Shown: in pieces, positions 39,535 to 50,646 of the stretch
Position numbering within the stretch: position 1 is the stretch's first letter
How the letters are laid out: each line of letters starts with the position of its first letter
Assembly (NCBI GenBank): GCA_016748015.1
Contig: JAAOMT010000301.1
Coordinates: forward strand, 220,283 to 284,282
Reading direction: 5' to 3'
Source of the DNA: Geosiphon pyriformis
Taxonomy: Eukaryota; Glomeromycota; Glomeromycetes; Archaeosporales; Geosiphonaceae
Length of the DNA: 64,000 nt
Program-made: the position numbers and the translations under genes
The notes under the pieces: generated by a model
What the model was told of the DNA's origin: nothing
The model's database searches: none
What the model saw: the letters and a program-made list of their open reading frames with translations, nothing else

Positions 39535-40242
39535 TTAATTATTACATGTATTAGCTACTAATGTTATATAATTAGCCACCCTATTTTTAGATAGTAATCA
39601 TTAACCTAATTAATAATCTGATTATTGACTTAATTATTGATTTGATCATTGACTTAATCATTGATCTGATTATTGATTACTTTCAATAGCTATATAAGCA
39701 ATAAATTTTTTAGCTGTAAAAATACATGATCAAAGTAACAAAATAAAATCCACTATTAATTACTTTCTCTTATATTGCTTATTCCTTTTTCTTTATTTTT
39801 AAGTATTTAAACATCTTAAAATAAAAAATTACTTATTAGTATTTACATATCTTATCTTTTTCCTTTCTTGATTTGTATTTGTTAGAATTAGCCTAAAAAA
39901 TAATTGTTTGCTCTTGTGATTTATTGAATAAAAAAATAATTAAAAAGCACAACAATACCTGTTATTGATTCTAAAAATTGCTGAATTAAAGCATAGAATA
40001 ATAGCAGTAGTGTTATCTTGTTAACAATCATGAACTATTTCTCTACCTTTAAATTTTTAAAAAAGATTTGTGACTGTAATTTTTATAAAACTAATCACAC
40101 ATATTGAATCTTTACTCATTTAATTCACTTTTTTATTGTAATTTTCTCTTTAATTATTTCTATTACTTTATAATTTTGTTCTCTTTTACTATCTGTTAGC
40201 TTATTATTCCAATCTGTAATAGTATTAGTATATAAGTCCAAA
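39535..40242 (-). repeat. Dispersed repeat R3, copy inserted in LINE B
   Basis: About 705 bp homologous to 9975-10611. It splits LINE B between ORF1 and the endonuclease. It is longer than the E1 copy because of a minisatellite at 39609-39685, where units of about 24 bp built on TGATTATTGACTTAAT recur. The E1 copy has about one such unit. Confidence 0.6.
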
Positions 40243-41478
40243 ATAATTACCAAAATTTTATTGGCAAAAAAAATCAGATAGAAATAAGATGGCCAGAAAT
40301 TTCAAAAATTTTGTACATATATCAGGCAAATTATTATTTATTACTATTATTATTTCTGAATTCAAATAACTAATATTTAATTTAGAAACAAAAACTTTTA
40401 AATTTGGAAATTTATCTTTAATTTTAAGATTTAGTCTGTTTTTTTAGCTTTGTTTTAATAATAATAGAAACCAAATTGCTTGAATTCTTATGTTATCTAA
40501 TGATATCTTTCTTTTTAGTTAAATTGTTTATTTTTCTAATATTACAAGTTGTAAACTTTTAAACAAAACTGGTTATTAATGTAAAAAGAGTGTTTAAAAG
40601 CCTAAATTAATACATAACTGATTCAATTTATTTAAAATTAAACTAACAAAAACTTTAAGAACAATCAATTTAAATTTTAAACTCTTAATTTTGGTAATCA
40701 AAATCTTAAAACTGTTTAAATTTAAAACCAAAGCCTTAACTATTATTAATAAAGAAAAAAAAAGTAAAATTCATAAATCATCCAAAACTATATTCAAATT
40801 TGTGTGAAAAAATGACATTAAATAAGTATTTGTAACCAGATTTAAAATTAAATCTAAACTTAAAACTAAAAAATCTATCAAAACAGAAAAAAAAACAGAC
40901 ATAAGAGATACCAAATACATACTATTTAGCTTGTATACAATTATTAATATCTGATTTGTTAACAACTTCAAAAAGCATTTTAAAAAAACCAGTTAATTAT
41001 TAAAAGAAAATATGTTCTAAAAAACAGAAAGAATACTACCAAGATAAAAGTTATTAAAAAAAGAAGACTTGAAAAAAAAACCAAAATAAACATTAATAAA
41101 ATTAACTATTAAAGAAATTATCTGCATTCAAAATTTGCCACTAAAAGCAGCAAAATAGGCAATAAGAACATTTTTTTTTGCATAAAAATAAGCCAATTGA
41201 AAGCAATTTTTATTTAAAACAAACTTCTTATAAACCTTTTTTGAAACAAAAACAGAAGAACCTAAAAAGTCATATTTAAGAGATGAATGTTCAAGACATT
41301 CATATTTCTTACAACAAATTATATTTAATCTTGCCTAAGAGAATCTAATACCACCAAATATCAGTTCTGTATAAAAGGCAGATTTTAATTTCTCATTAGA
41401 TTAAAAACCAATTACAACACAGTAAATCTTATTATTAATTTTAAATAACTAATTAATAATATAAGTTTTTTTATTAGC

Positions 41479-42559
41479 TAGAATTCTGATTGAACTAAAC
41501 CAAATTAAACCAATTTTTCAAAGTAAATTCAATTAAAGTTTGGCATTAAATTTTTTTAACAAGTCTGAGTTTGGTTTAAATTTAGTTTAAAGTTCACAAA
41601 TTTGTTCAAGTTTAATAGAATTAAAAAAAATATAACTTATATTACTTATTTATTAATTATTATTTTGTTTAATTATTATAATCAGTTAAAAAAGTATATA
41701 AAACTATATATATATAATAACTCTACTTTTTAACTTACTAAAATAAATTTATTGTTAATATTATCTAATGTTATTAAAGATTTAAAATCCAAAATAATAG
41801 AATTTAATAATTCAAATAGTCTAAATATTAATATATTTAATAAATGTAGTTTTCAAAATAAAGTATAAATCTATTTTGATAAGTTTGAATGAACAAAAAA
41901 AAACAGCTAAATATATGATCTTAAAATGTGTATATACACCATTTTTTTATAGAACAATGAATATTATCAAATTCTTATAACATTATTTAAAGGCTTTCCA
42001 TCAGACAATATATATTACAATAGAAAAATATTATAAGAAAAAGCAAAATGTTCAGAAAGATTACAAATCAATTGAAAAAATGTTTTGATAAGTAAGATTG
42101 CTATTTTTTTTTATGATTTTTGACTAATTTAACTAGAAAACTGCTTTAATCTTTTGTAATAACTGTTATTAATATTAATAATAAAAAACTTTATAACATG
42201 ATTATTATTTGGTTTTTTCTGCAAATAGAAATATAATTACAGATATAAAGTTTTACTTAGTACTTAAAACTATAAGAGCAGCACAATGTTTTTAATTATA
42301 AATACAAAGATTATTAAAAAAAAAATTAAATAATAATATAGTATAATATAATGTTTTTAATAGTTAAACTTAAACATGTTCATAAACTTCAAACAAACTT
42401 AACTAGATTTATTATATATATTTGAATTTGGTTTAAGTTTGATAATTTTAAGTCTGGTTTAAGTTTGAATTTGAAATTTTGCCAAATTTTCTATTTAAAT
42501 TTGGTTTAATTTAGTGATTTAATTGAACTCGAACTAAACTGAATTGAACATCAAAATTT
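41479..42559. mobile_element. Probable non-autonomous DNA transposon in LINE B (hAT-like?)
   Basis: A block of about 1.08 kb interrupts ORF1 of LINE B. Its two ends are imperfect inverted repeats rich in TTTGGTTTAA/TTAAACCAAA motifs (41480-41610 and 42410-42555). The flanks TTATTAGC (left) and ACTACCAGC (right) both read as the same LINE codons (Ala-Gly-x-Lys) after transitions, consistent with an 8-9 bp target duplication as in hAT elements. A plus-strand frame at about 41750-42080 resembles a BED-finger N-terminus of hAT transposases, but only weakly. No transposase core is seen. Confidence 0.45.
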
Positions 42560-43600
42560 TACTACCAGCTTTTTTTAATAAAGCACCAAAATTATAAGCA
42601 GTAGTTCTTATGAGCAAAATAAATAGAAGTGTTTTAAACTAATTTCTTAACATTTAAACATCACAAACTTCTATAGTCTTTGCTATATATACTGAATTTT
42701 TTCTAATTAAAAATGACTATCTAGTTGCTAATTGATTAGTATAAGCTAATTTAACAAATTCTATTATAGTTTTTTGTCATAGCTTAATTAGTTGTAATTA
42801 GATAATACTATCTGGCCAAACTTAGAAAGTGCTGTAATAATTATTTTCTTTAATATATTTATGAGAATTTTTTTAATAATCATAGTCTAATTTAAACACA
42901 TTTTTTGTTTTTTAAATTTATTGTTTATGATGATTCTTTTTTTTTAGCCAATAATATAGTCTTCTTTATGTTTTTCTTTAATATAAATATTAAGCTAATA
43001 ATTTTTTTAAATTTTAAAAAAATAGTGGTCTTTCCAAAATTATTAATTGTTGAAAAAATTTTTCCAATAATCCGAGTTTTTGCTGTTATCAATTTGTTTT
43101 CTATAGCTAAAAGATTAATATCTAATACAAAGAATTTTTTAATTGCTACTTTTATTATTTTGAAGTTAATTCACTTTTTGTTTAAAAAAATATTAAGAAA
43201 AAAAAGAAAAAATTTTTTATTTTATCTATACTATAGTTAATTATACCAATAGAAAAATTATAATTCAAGTCAATATTAATTTTTTTTGCTTTAAAAGTTG
43301 TTGCTGTTAAACCAAAAAAAAAACTATTACTAGTACTTATTAATATATTACTAACACCACTATTATTGAATTGACTATTTATATCTAAGTATATTTCACT
43401 TTTAAGACCAGATTTAACCAAAAAAAATTCTTTTTTATTATTAAAGTATTTAATGTTGCCTATTAAAACTCTTTTTTTTTGAAAGAAAAAACTCTTAATA
43501 GAATCATAAAAAGCTCTTTTAAGTGCTTTTTTCTTAGATATAAGAGAAAAAAAGTTTTTTAAATTCTTTATAATTATAAGTTTTAATTACACAATTACAA

Positions 43601-43859
43601 ATATAATTTTTGTTTTATAAAACTTAATTGAAAATTTTTTTTAAAATACTATTTTAATTAATAAATTTAATTTTATTATATTTTTTTAAACTATATTAAT
43701 TTTAATATTATATTTGTTTAATAAAAAAAATAATAATAAATAAAATAAAAATTTTAATATGTTTAATTATTTTTTAATATAATAATTTATAATGTGTTTA
43801 ATAATTTTTAATAATTTTTTAATATTTTATAATAATTTTAATTTTTTTTTTATTTGCTT
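43601..43859. other. A+T-rich spacer between LINE B and the ORF1-only element
   Basis: More than 85% A+T, with AAT and TTTAAT runs. It may include the decayed A-tail of the neighbouring element on the minus strand and the 5' untranslated part of LINE B. No gene is seen. Confidence 0.4.
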
Positions 43860-46098
43860 AATGAGTGCAGCCCAAAAACAATCTAGTACTATACATCAAA
43901 GAAATGATCTAAACTAGATGTTAATTATACATTTTTTATACATAAGTAGTCATTTGGACCAATCAAGGACACACTACACTAATGCTACAGAAGAAAACTT
44001 GCCCAAAGATGACATCTTTTAAATAATAGAAAACAAAGTTGTACTGCAAGAAACCAAACCAACCAGTCACTCAGCAGTTTTAAAGGGATCAGTTTTAATA
44101 ACAACAGACTTATGCTCCCAAAGAAATATTAGGTTAGAAAACACCTCATTACTTACAACAGGTGAAAGCTCTGAATCACCAGACATATCAATGTCCTCCA
44201 TGCAGCATTCCTTTTTCAAAGAAACCACTTCTTTCTCCAACTTACCCACAGTCTTACTAAAGAAACCCATATGTACCAAAACCTTATTGATCCTAAGACT
44301 GAGAGCACTACTTGAAACCAAATTACCATTAATAAACTGTTCAAAAGTTGCAACCAAAGAGCCAATAGGCTTAACAATAGACTCAACCAAAACAGAAAGC
44401 TTAGTTAAATCAAATTCCAAAGAAAACAATCAGAACAGTGTCAGAGAATTACCAACAACAACAAAAGAAGAAACAAGAGGTAACAGAGGTAGAAATTCAG
44501 AAGGGCTCAAGGGAGCAGAAGTCTTGGCATAAGACTTAAGACCAACAAAGCAGTGTAAACACCTTGGGAAGCTTGAGAGGGGAAGGTGGAGAAACCTTAT
44601 AGTCTACAGCCAGATGGCCCATTTTTTGACACTTGAAACAATGCTGACAACCAGGAATTTCCCACCAAATATGGCATTTTCTTAATGTACCAGTTTTGAC
44701 AATAGCAGAGTTCAAATCAGCTTGAGAACCAAATATAATCAGAGCAAACTGGAACCAACAACCAGACTTAAGAGAACAAGGAATAAAACATGTTTAACTA
44801 TTAACTTAAGAAATCATATCACTAATCTTAAAAGCTGTGCATTCAGAAGGAAGATTGACCAACATGGCCTTAAACTTATTACGAGACACAATAGTCTTAT
44901 TTTGATTCACCAGAGAGAGGATTCTAATACTATCCTTGCCCACCAAAACTGACCAATAACTTAAAGCAAACACAGCAAAGTCCAACTTTTCAAAATAAAC
45001 CACCACATACTGCCAAACACCAACAGGCTTCAGCACAACACAAGCAACACTACCAAACACACTAAGAGCTGTCTTAATGTCAGCAGCAAACACACCCAAG
45101 AGCACATCACGCAGTGCAACAGCAGTAGAAGGGGAACCAGACTCAAAAATCATCAAAGACTTGGCAATTTTGAGAGTGGCCAAATGTACAGAGCTTGTAA
45201 GCTCAACTAAAAATGCAGCTTCCAAAGACACTTGAGAAGCAAACTCCACACAAAACAATTTTACATTGTTTTTTAATACTGACTTTGCATCCAAAAAACC
45301 ATGTACTAACTAAAAAACAGCCTTAACATGAGCCAATTTGATCTTAAAAGTAGCACTAAGCACTAGAGTGGAGGCCACCCACCCAGCAAACCTTTAACAA
45401 CTAGTAATAGTTTCTCAAGCACCACCAAAAGTAGCACCAGAAACTAGAGAAAGAGATGATTTAGTTTCCATTTGATCAGTCCAGTTCTCAAGAACAGGTG
45501 ATCCAACAGAAGGAGATTGTTTTGTTTTTAAAACCAGTAACAATCTGCTGGAAGACACCACATTAAGCAACACAGCCAGTAGTTGATCTTGGCCCATTTT
45601 GGACAATGTGCTGAATGATGCTATGGAGATCTCATCTAAGATCTTATTGGAAACCACAAAGGAGTTCAGTGTAACAATAGCAAAAGCAAGTGACTGCCCC
45701 CACTTTTCTGAACTTTTGGTCTTTTTGCCCATTTTTTTTGAAGAGGAGGTGCTAATAGCATCAGATGGAGAAGCTATGGAGGGGAAAACCAGCTTGTTAA
45801 CTGGTTTATTATTAAAAACTTTTGGGCTCTTAGTTGAGATGGAGGCAATACTGGGACTAACCCAAGTGTGTCTTTTTGAGAGAACTTTAACTGGTAAAAA
45901 ACCAGCCAAAGATAAGGAAGTTGCTTCAATGGCTACCAAAGGCAGCTTATCACGATTACTGGGTAAAGAAAAGGCTTCTAAAACATTCTGCTTAGTTGCT
46001 TCCACAACAGAGAGAGCTTCTCTAGTTGAAATTTTATTAAATATCTTAGAACAGATATCAGATACAGCTTTTTTACTCTTTGCTCTGGTTGTGATCAT
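43860..46098 (-). mobile_element. ORF1-only non-LTR element, copy 1
   Basis: ATG at 46098 opens MITTRAKSKK. The frame is open for 227 codons (to 45418), meets a TGA that replaces Trp, and continues 45294-44806 with an RRM-like segment (VWQYVVVYFEKL, YWSVLVGKDSIRIL). A CCHC knuckle follows near 44640 (CFKCQKMGH..., last Cys changed to Tyr), then a coiled-coil-like end (44429-44067, KTVGKLEKEVVSLKKE). About 200 bases after the final stop the shared 3' tail (43980-43860) and an A+T tail follow. No endonuclease or RT is present. G+C content and openness are clearly above the LINEs, so it is younger. The product would be a nucleic-acid-binding chaperone, as LINE ORF1 proteins are. A frameshift lies near 44560. 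Confidence 0.7.
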
Positions 46099-46356
46099 AA
46101 AATTAAGAAGACAAAGAGTAAATTATATAATATATAATTTTAATTATTATATTTTTTATTTTATAATTAATTAAATTATTATTATTATTATTGTTAATTT
46201 TTTAGCTTAAATAATAATAATAAGGCTTGGAAATGACTATTGTATTAGAATATAAATGATAAAAACTAAGTATAAAGTAATAATAGAGAAAAAAAACCTG
46301 ATTGTACATAATAGTTCAATGTCTTTTAAAGTTTGTAATCTTTTATTTTTGCTTTC

Positions 46357-46622
46357 TAATAGTGTTATTAAGTTGCTTAGAATTGTAAAAACACATAATA
46401 TTAGTTTTGGTTTTTATAAGCTTTACAGTTTTTTTTCTGGTATTAATAATATAGTGTCTGTTAAAATAGATTTGTAGTGTTATTTTGATTGGTTCAAGTG
46501 GTAGATCACATGTAAAAAATACATGATTTGCATCTAGTTTAGATTATTTAGTTTAATGTATTGTATTAGATAGTATTTGGGTCTTACTCATTAAATAAAA
46601 ATAATAATAATAATAATAATAA
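46357..46622 (+). mobile_element. SINE-like element 2
   Basis: About 266 bp, homologous to SINE-like element 1 over most of its length (shared ATTAGTTTTGGTTTTT at 46400-46416, then the tail). The head contains TTATTAAGTTGCTTAG (46365-46380), which fits the tRNA box A region TGGCTCAGTTGGTTAG at most positions, allowing transitions. The shared 3' tail starts near 46485 (GATTGGTTCAAGTGG) and ends in AAT repeats (46596-46622). The start is approximate, and no target duplication was identified. Confidence 0.6.
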
Positions 46623-46973
46623 CAAGATTTTAATATTAATTGAAATTAAAAAACCAATAATATAAATTTAATTATTATTATTATTATTATTATATATAAT
46701 AAATATAATTTAATTACTACTTATACAATTTAATAAAATCAAAAAAGCCAAAAAAATAAAACTTACAAATCTTAATAAAATAAAAAACAAATCTAAAATT
46801 ATAAATAATTTTTTAAAAAAATTTAAATTTAAAGCAATATTTTTGACAAAATTAATACTATAAACAAATATATTATCTAATAGAAAACTAAATTTTTAAT
46901 CTTAAAAATAATAAATATAATTGTCTTAATAATATTTTTTAAAATATAACTGAACTTTTTGTCTCTTTAATTT
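46623..46973. other. A+T-rich spacer
   Basis: No gene or tRNA is seen. A TTA run lies at about 46672-46693. The 5' untranslated region of the following ORF1-only element probably lies in the last part. Confidence 0.4.
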
Positions 46974-49850
46974 ATGACCATGACTAAAGCAAAGAGTAAA
47001 AAAACTGCACCTGATATCTGTTCTGAGATATCTAATAAAATTTCAACCAAAAGAGCTCTTTTTGTTGTAAAAGCAATTAGGCAGAATGTTTTAGAAGCCT
47101 TTTCTTTACTCAGTAATCGTGATAAGCTGCCTTTGGTAGCCACTGAAGCAACTTTCTCATCTTTGGCTGGTTTCTTACTAGTTAAAGTTCCTTCAAAGAG
47201 ACATATTTAGGTTAGTCCCAGTGTTGCCTCTACTTCAATTAAGAGCCCAAAAGTTTTTAATAATAAACCAGTTAACAAGCTGGTCTTCTCTTCCATAGCT
47301 TTTATATCTGGTGCTGCTAACATCTCCTCTTCAAAAAAAATGGTTAAAAAGACCAAAAGTTCAGAAAAGTGGGAGCAGTTGCTTGTCTCTGCTATTGTTA
47401 CACTGAACTCCTTTGTGGTTCCCAATGAGATCTTAGATGAGATCTCTATAGTATCATCTGGCACATTGTCCAAAATAGGCCTAAATTAACTACTGGCTGT
47501 GTTGCCAAATGTGGTGTTTTCTAGTAGATCATCACCAGTTTTAAAAGCAAAACAATTTTTTCCTGTTGAGTTACCTGTTTTTGAGAACTGGGCTGATTAA
47601 ATAGAAACTAAATCATCTTTTTCTCTAGTTTCTGATGCTATTTTTGGTGGTGCTTGGGAAACTATTACTAGTCATCAAAGGTTTGCTAGGTAAGTAGCCT
47701 CTATTCTGGTGCTTAATGCTACTTTTAAGATCAAATTGGCTTATGTCAAGGCTGTTTTTCAGTTAGTACATGGTTTTTTGGATGCAAAGTCAATATTAAA
47801 AAACAATATGAAGCTGTTTTGTATGAAGTTTGCTTCTCAAGTGTTTTTGGAAGCTACATTCTTGGTTAAATTTACAAGCTTTGTACATTTGGCCACCCTC
47901 AAAATTGTCAAGTCTTTGGTAATTTCTGAGTCTGGTTCTCTTTTTGCTACTGTTGTGCTGCATGATGTGCTCTTGAATGTGTTTGCTGCTGATATTAAGA
48001 TGGTTCTCAGTATGTTTGATAGTGTTACTCATGTTGTGCTGAAGTCTGCTGATATTTGGCAGTATGTAGTGGTTTATTTTGAAAAGTTGGATTCTACTGT
48101 GTCTGCTTTGAATTATTGGTCAGTTTTGGTGAACAAGAATAGTGTTAGAATTCTCTCTCTGGTGAATCAAAATGAGACTATTNNNNNNNNNNNNNNNNNN
48201 NNTTTTGAGAACTGGGCTGATTAAATAGAAACTAAATCATCTTTTTCTCTAGTTTCTGATGCTATTTTTGGTGGTGCTTGGGAAACTATTACTAGTCATC
48301 AAAGGTTTGCTAGGTAAGTAGCCTCTATTCTGGTGCTTAATGCTACTTTTAAGATCAAATTGGCTTATGTCAAGGCTGTTTTTCAGTTAGTACATGGTTT
48401 TTTGGATGCAAAGTCAATATTAAAAAACAATATGAAGCTGTTTTGTATGAAGTTTGCTTCTCAAGTGTTTTTGGAAGCTACATTCTTGGTTAAATTTACA
48501 AGCTTTGTACATTTGGCCACCCTCAAAATTGTCAAGTCTTTGGTAATTTCTGAGTCTGGTTCTCTTTTTGCTACTGTTGTGCTGCATGATGTGCTCTTGA
48601 ATGTGTTTGCTGCTGATATTAAGATGGTTCTCAGTATGTTTGATAGTGTTACTCATGTTGTGCTGAAGTCTGCTGATATTTGGCAGTATGTAGTGGTTTA
48701 TTTTGAAAAGTTGGATTCTACTGTGTCTGCTTTGAATTATTGGTCAGTTTTGGTGAACAAGAATAGTGTTAGAATTCTCTCTCTGGTGAATCAAAATGAG
48801 ACTATTTTGTTTTCATGATAAGTTTAAGGCCAAGTTGGTCAATTTTCCTTCTGAATGCATAGCTTTTGAAATTAGTAATATGATTTTTCAAGTTAGTTAT
48901 TAAACATGTTTTATCCCTCATTTTCTTGAGTTTGGTCATTATTTCCAGTTTGCTCTGGTCACATTTGGTTCTCAAGCTGATTTGGACTCTGCTATTGTCA
49001 AAACTGGTACATTGAGAAAATGCTGTATTTGGTAAGAAACTCCTGGTTGTTAGTGTTGTTTCAAGTGTCAAAAACTAGACCATCTGGTTGCAGACTGTAA
49101 GATTTTTTCACCTTCCCCTCCCAAGGTGTTCACATCATGTTTTGTTGGTTTTAAGTCTTATGCCAAGGCTTCTGCTTTTTTGGTCTTCTCTGGATTTTCA
49201 CCTTTGTTATCTTTTGTTTCTTCTCCAGTTGTTATTGGTGATCCTTTGGTGCTATCCCAACTGTCTTCTTTGGAATCTGATTTGACTAAGCTTTCTGCTT
49301 TGGTTGAATCTATTGTTAAGCTTATTGGCTCTCTGATTACAATTTTTAAACAGTTTATTAATGATAATTTGGTTTCAAGTAGTGCTCTTGGTTTTAGGAT
49401 CAATAAAATTTTGGTGTATATGAGTTCTTTTAGTAGGACTGTTGGTAAGCTGGAGAGAAAAGTGGTTTCTTTAAAAAAAGAATGCTGCATAAAAAACATT
49501 GATATGTCTGGTAATTCAGAGCTTTTGCTTGTTGTGAGTAATGAAGTGTTTTCCAACTTAATGTCCCTTTGGGAGCATGAGTCTGTTAATGTTAAAACTG
49601 ATTTCTTTAAAACTGCTGAGTGGCTAGTTGGTTTGGTTTTTTGCAGTACAACTTTGTTTTCTGTCATTTAAAAGATGTCGTCTTTGGGTAAATTTTCTTT
49701 TGTAGTATCAGCATAGTGTGTTCTTGACTGGTTCAAGTGGCTGGTCATGTGTAGAAAATGCATGATTAACATCTAGTTTAGATTGATTCTTAAATATATT
49801 GTTTTAAGTAGCTTTTGGGCCTCACTTGTTAAACTTTAATAAAAAAATAA
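46974..49850 (+). mobile_element. ORF1-only non-LTR element, copy 2 (carries an assembly duplication)
   Basis: ATG at 46974 opens MTMTKAKSKK. Blocks match copy 1 in order: Lys/Ser-rich N-terminus (46974-47700), RRM-like region (47709-48182, DIWQYVVVYFEKL), knuckle near 49060 (CFKCQKLDH...ADC, all Cys/His kept) and coiled-coil-like C-terminus (49126-49671, GKLERKVVSLKKE). The shared 3' tail (49715-49835) and AAT run follow. The middle is present twice because of a gap artefact (see 47579-48806). True length is therefore about 2.25 kb, as in copy 1. It has a few stops but no endonuclease or RT. It could be a half-LINE mobilised in trans. Confidence 0.7.
47579..48806. repeat. Perfect 604-bp direct duplication across a 20-N gap
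   Basis: 47579-48182 and 48203-48806 appear identical, separated only by exactly 20 N (48183-48202). The surrounding repeats differ by many percent, so perfect identity abutting a gap points to two contig ends that overlap but were not merged, not to a biological tandem duplication. Confidence 0.9.
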
Positions 49851-50646
49851 TAATAATAATAAAATTAACATTAAATATTAAACTTATTTTTTTGTATTTT
49901 ATATATAATTTAAAATTTGATAACTGAATTAATTTTCTGTAAACTTTAATTAAACTATAATAATATTTAAATAACAATATTAGTTTGTTTAAATATATTT
50001 AAAAATTTTAAGAATTATTTTTTAAAACCAAAATTTTTAGCAATTGTTATATATATATTAAAAAATTTACAAAATTTCAAAAAACACTAATTTAGTTTCA
50101 GTTTTTAATATCCAATTTTTGTATTTCTTTAAAAATTATTTTTCTGGTAGTTTATTTTTAAAACAAAAAAACAAATAATTCAAAGTTTTTACATTCTTCT
50201 ATTTTAAACAAAATAAATTTAAATAATTAGAATAATATATTTTTTTATAAAAGTTTAATTATTTACTTGAAAATTTAAATTACTAATTATAAAACAGCCA
50301 AAGAAAAAATTAACTAATTTAGTTTTAAACATATTATAAAAAACATTATTTTTTTTATTAAAATTAACTAACAAATAAAAACAATATCAAAAACTTTTAA
50401 AGACTTTAAAATTTTTTTACAGTATAGCAATTATATTAGAATTGTAAAAAAAAACTTAAAGCCAAAAAAAGGCTTTTTTAGCAGCCAAAACTGCTTTGTA
50501 TTTGTATTATTTAAAAAAAATGCTTTAGTAAAATACTATCTAACTGTTTCTACAATTAAAAAAGCTTTTAAAGTGGTTGTATTGATAAAAACTACATTAA
50601 AATTGGTAGTTGCTTCTTTTTTATTTTTTGCTCTAGTTGTGATCAT
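49851..50646 (-). mobile_element. Degenerate 5' part of a third ORF1-type element
   Basis: On the minus strand, ATG at 50646 opens MITTRAKNKK, which matches the N-terminus of ORF1-only copy 1 (MITTRAKSKK) on the codon level. The following 100 codons are partly readable, then sequence similarity fades into A+T-rich DNA with no RRM-like or knuckle blocks. It is likely a 3'-truncated or heavily decayed copy. Confidence 0.5.

Larger units (their letters stand above)
35455..43600 (-). mobile_element. LINE B, degenerate, with two nested insertions
   Basis: Same LINE type as LINE A, in the opposite direction, so the two meet tail to tail. On the minus strand: ORF1 start and RRM-like part (about 43600-42570), a DNA-element insertion (42559-41479), ORF1 continued (41478-40700, with CCKKYECL, a knuckle remnant, and KLLTNQILIIVYKLNSM), repeat R3 (40242-39535), endonuclease (39526-39000, FYVILSGNFNKN, from a GGDFN box), pre-RT region (38701-38513), RT about 38300-36900, and a C-terminal zinc region (36277-36053, CLFCNKIETFDYVFKY, with a C-x2-C pair). 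The 3' tail is at 35640-35505. Stops occur throughout. The 5' limit is approximate. Confidence 0.7.

Noticed and set aside
42905-43240. Plus-strand open frame of 111 codons
   Set aside because: It overlaps the ORF1 region of LINE B, which reads on the minus strand in line with LINE A. The plus frame is low-complexity Phe/Ile-rich sequence.
45599-46174. Long plus-strand open frame of 191 codons
   Set aside because: It is the antisense of the ORF1-only element copy 1. The minus-strand frame has the recognisable ORF1 blocks, and the antisense frame has none.
47579-48806. A biological tandem duplication within the ORF1-only element
   Set aside because: Copies look identical to the base and are separated only by exactly 20 N, whereas related repeats nearby are diverged. 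An unmerged contig overlap explains it better.
49158-49667. Minus-strand open frame of 169 codons
   Set aside because: It is the antisense shadow of the ORF1 C-terminal region of copy 2. It is open because codon use on the coding strand lacks the complementary stops.
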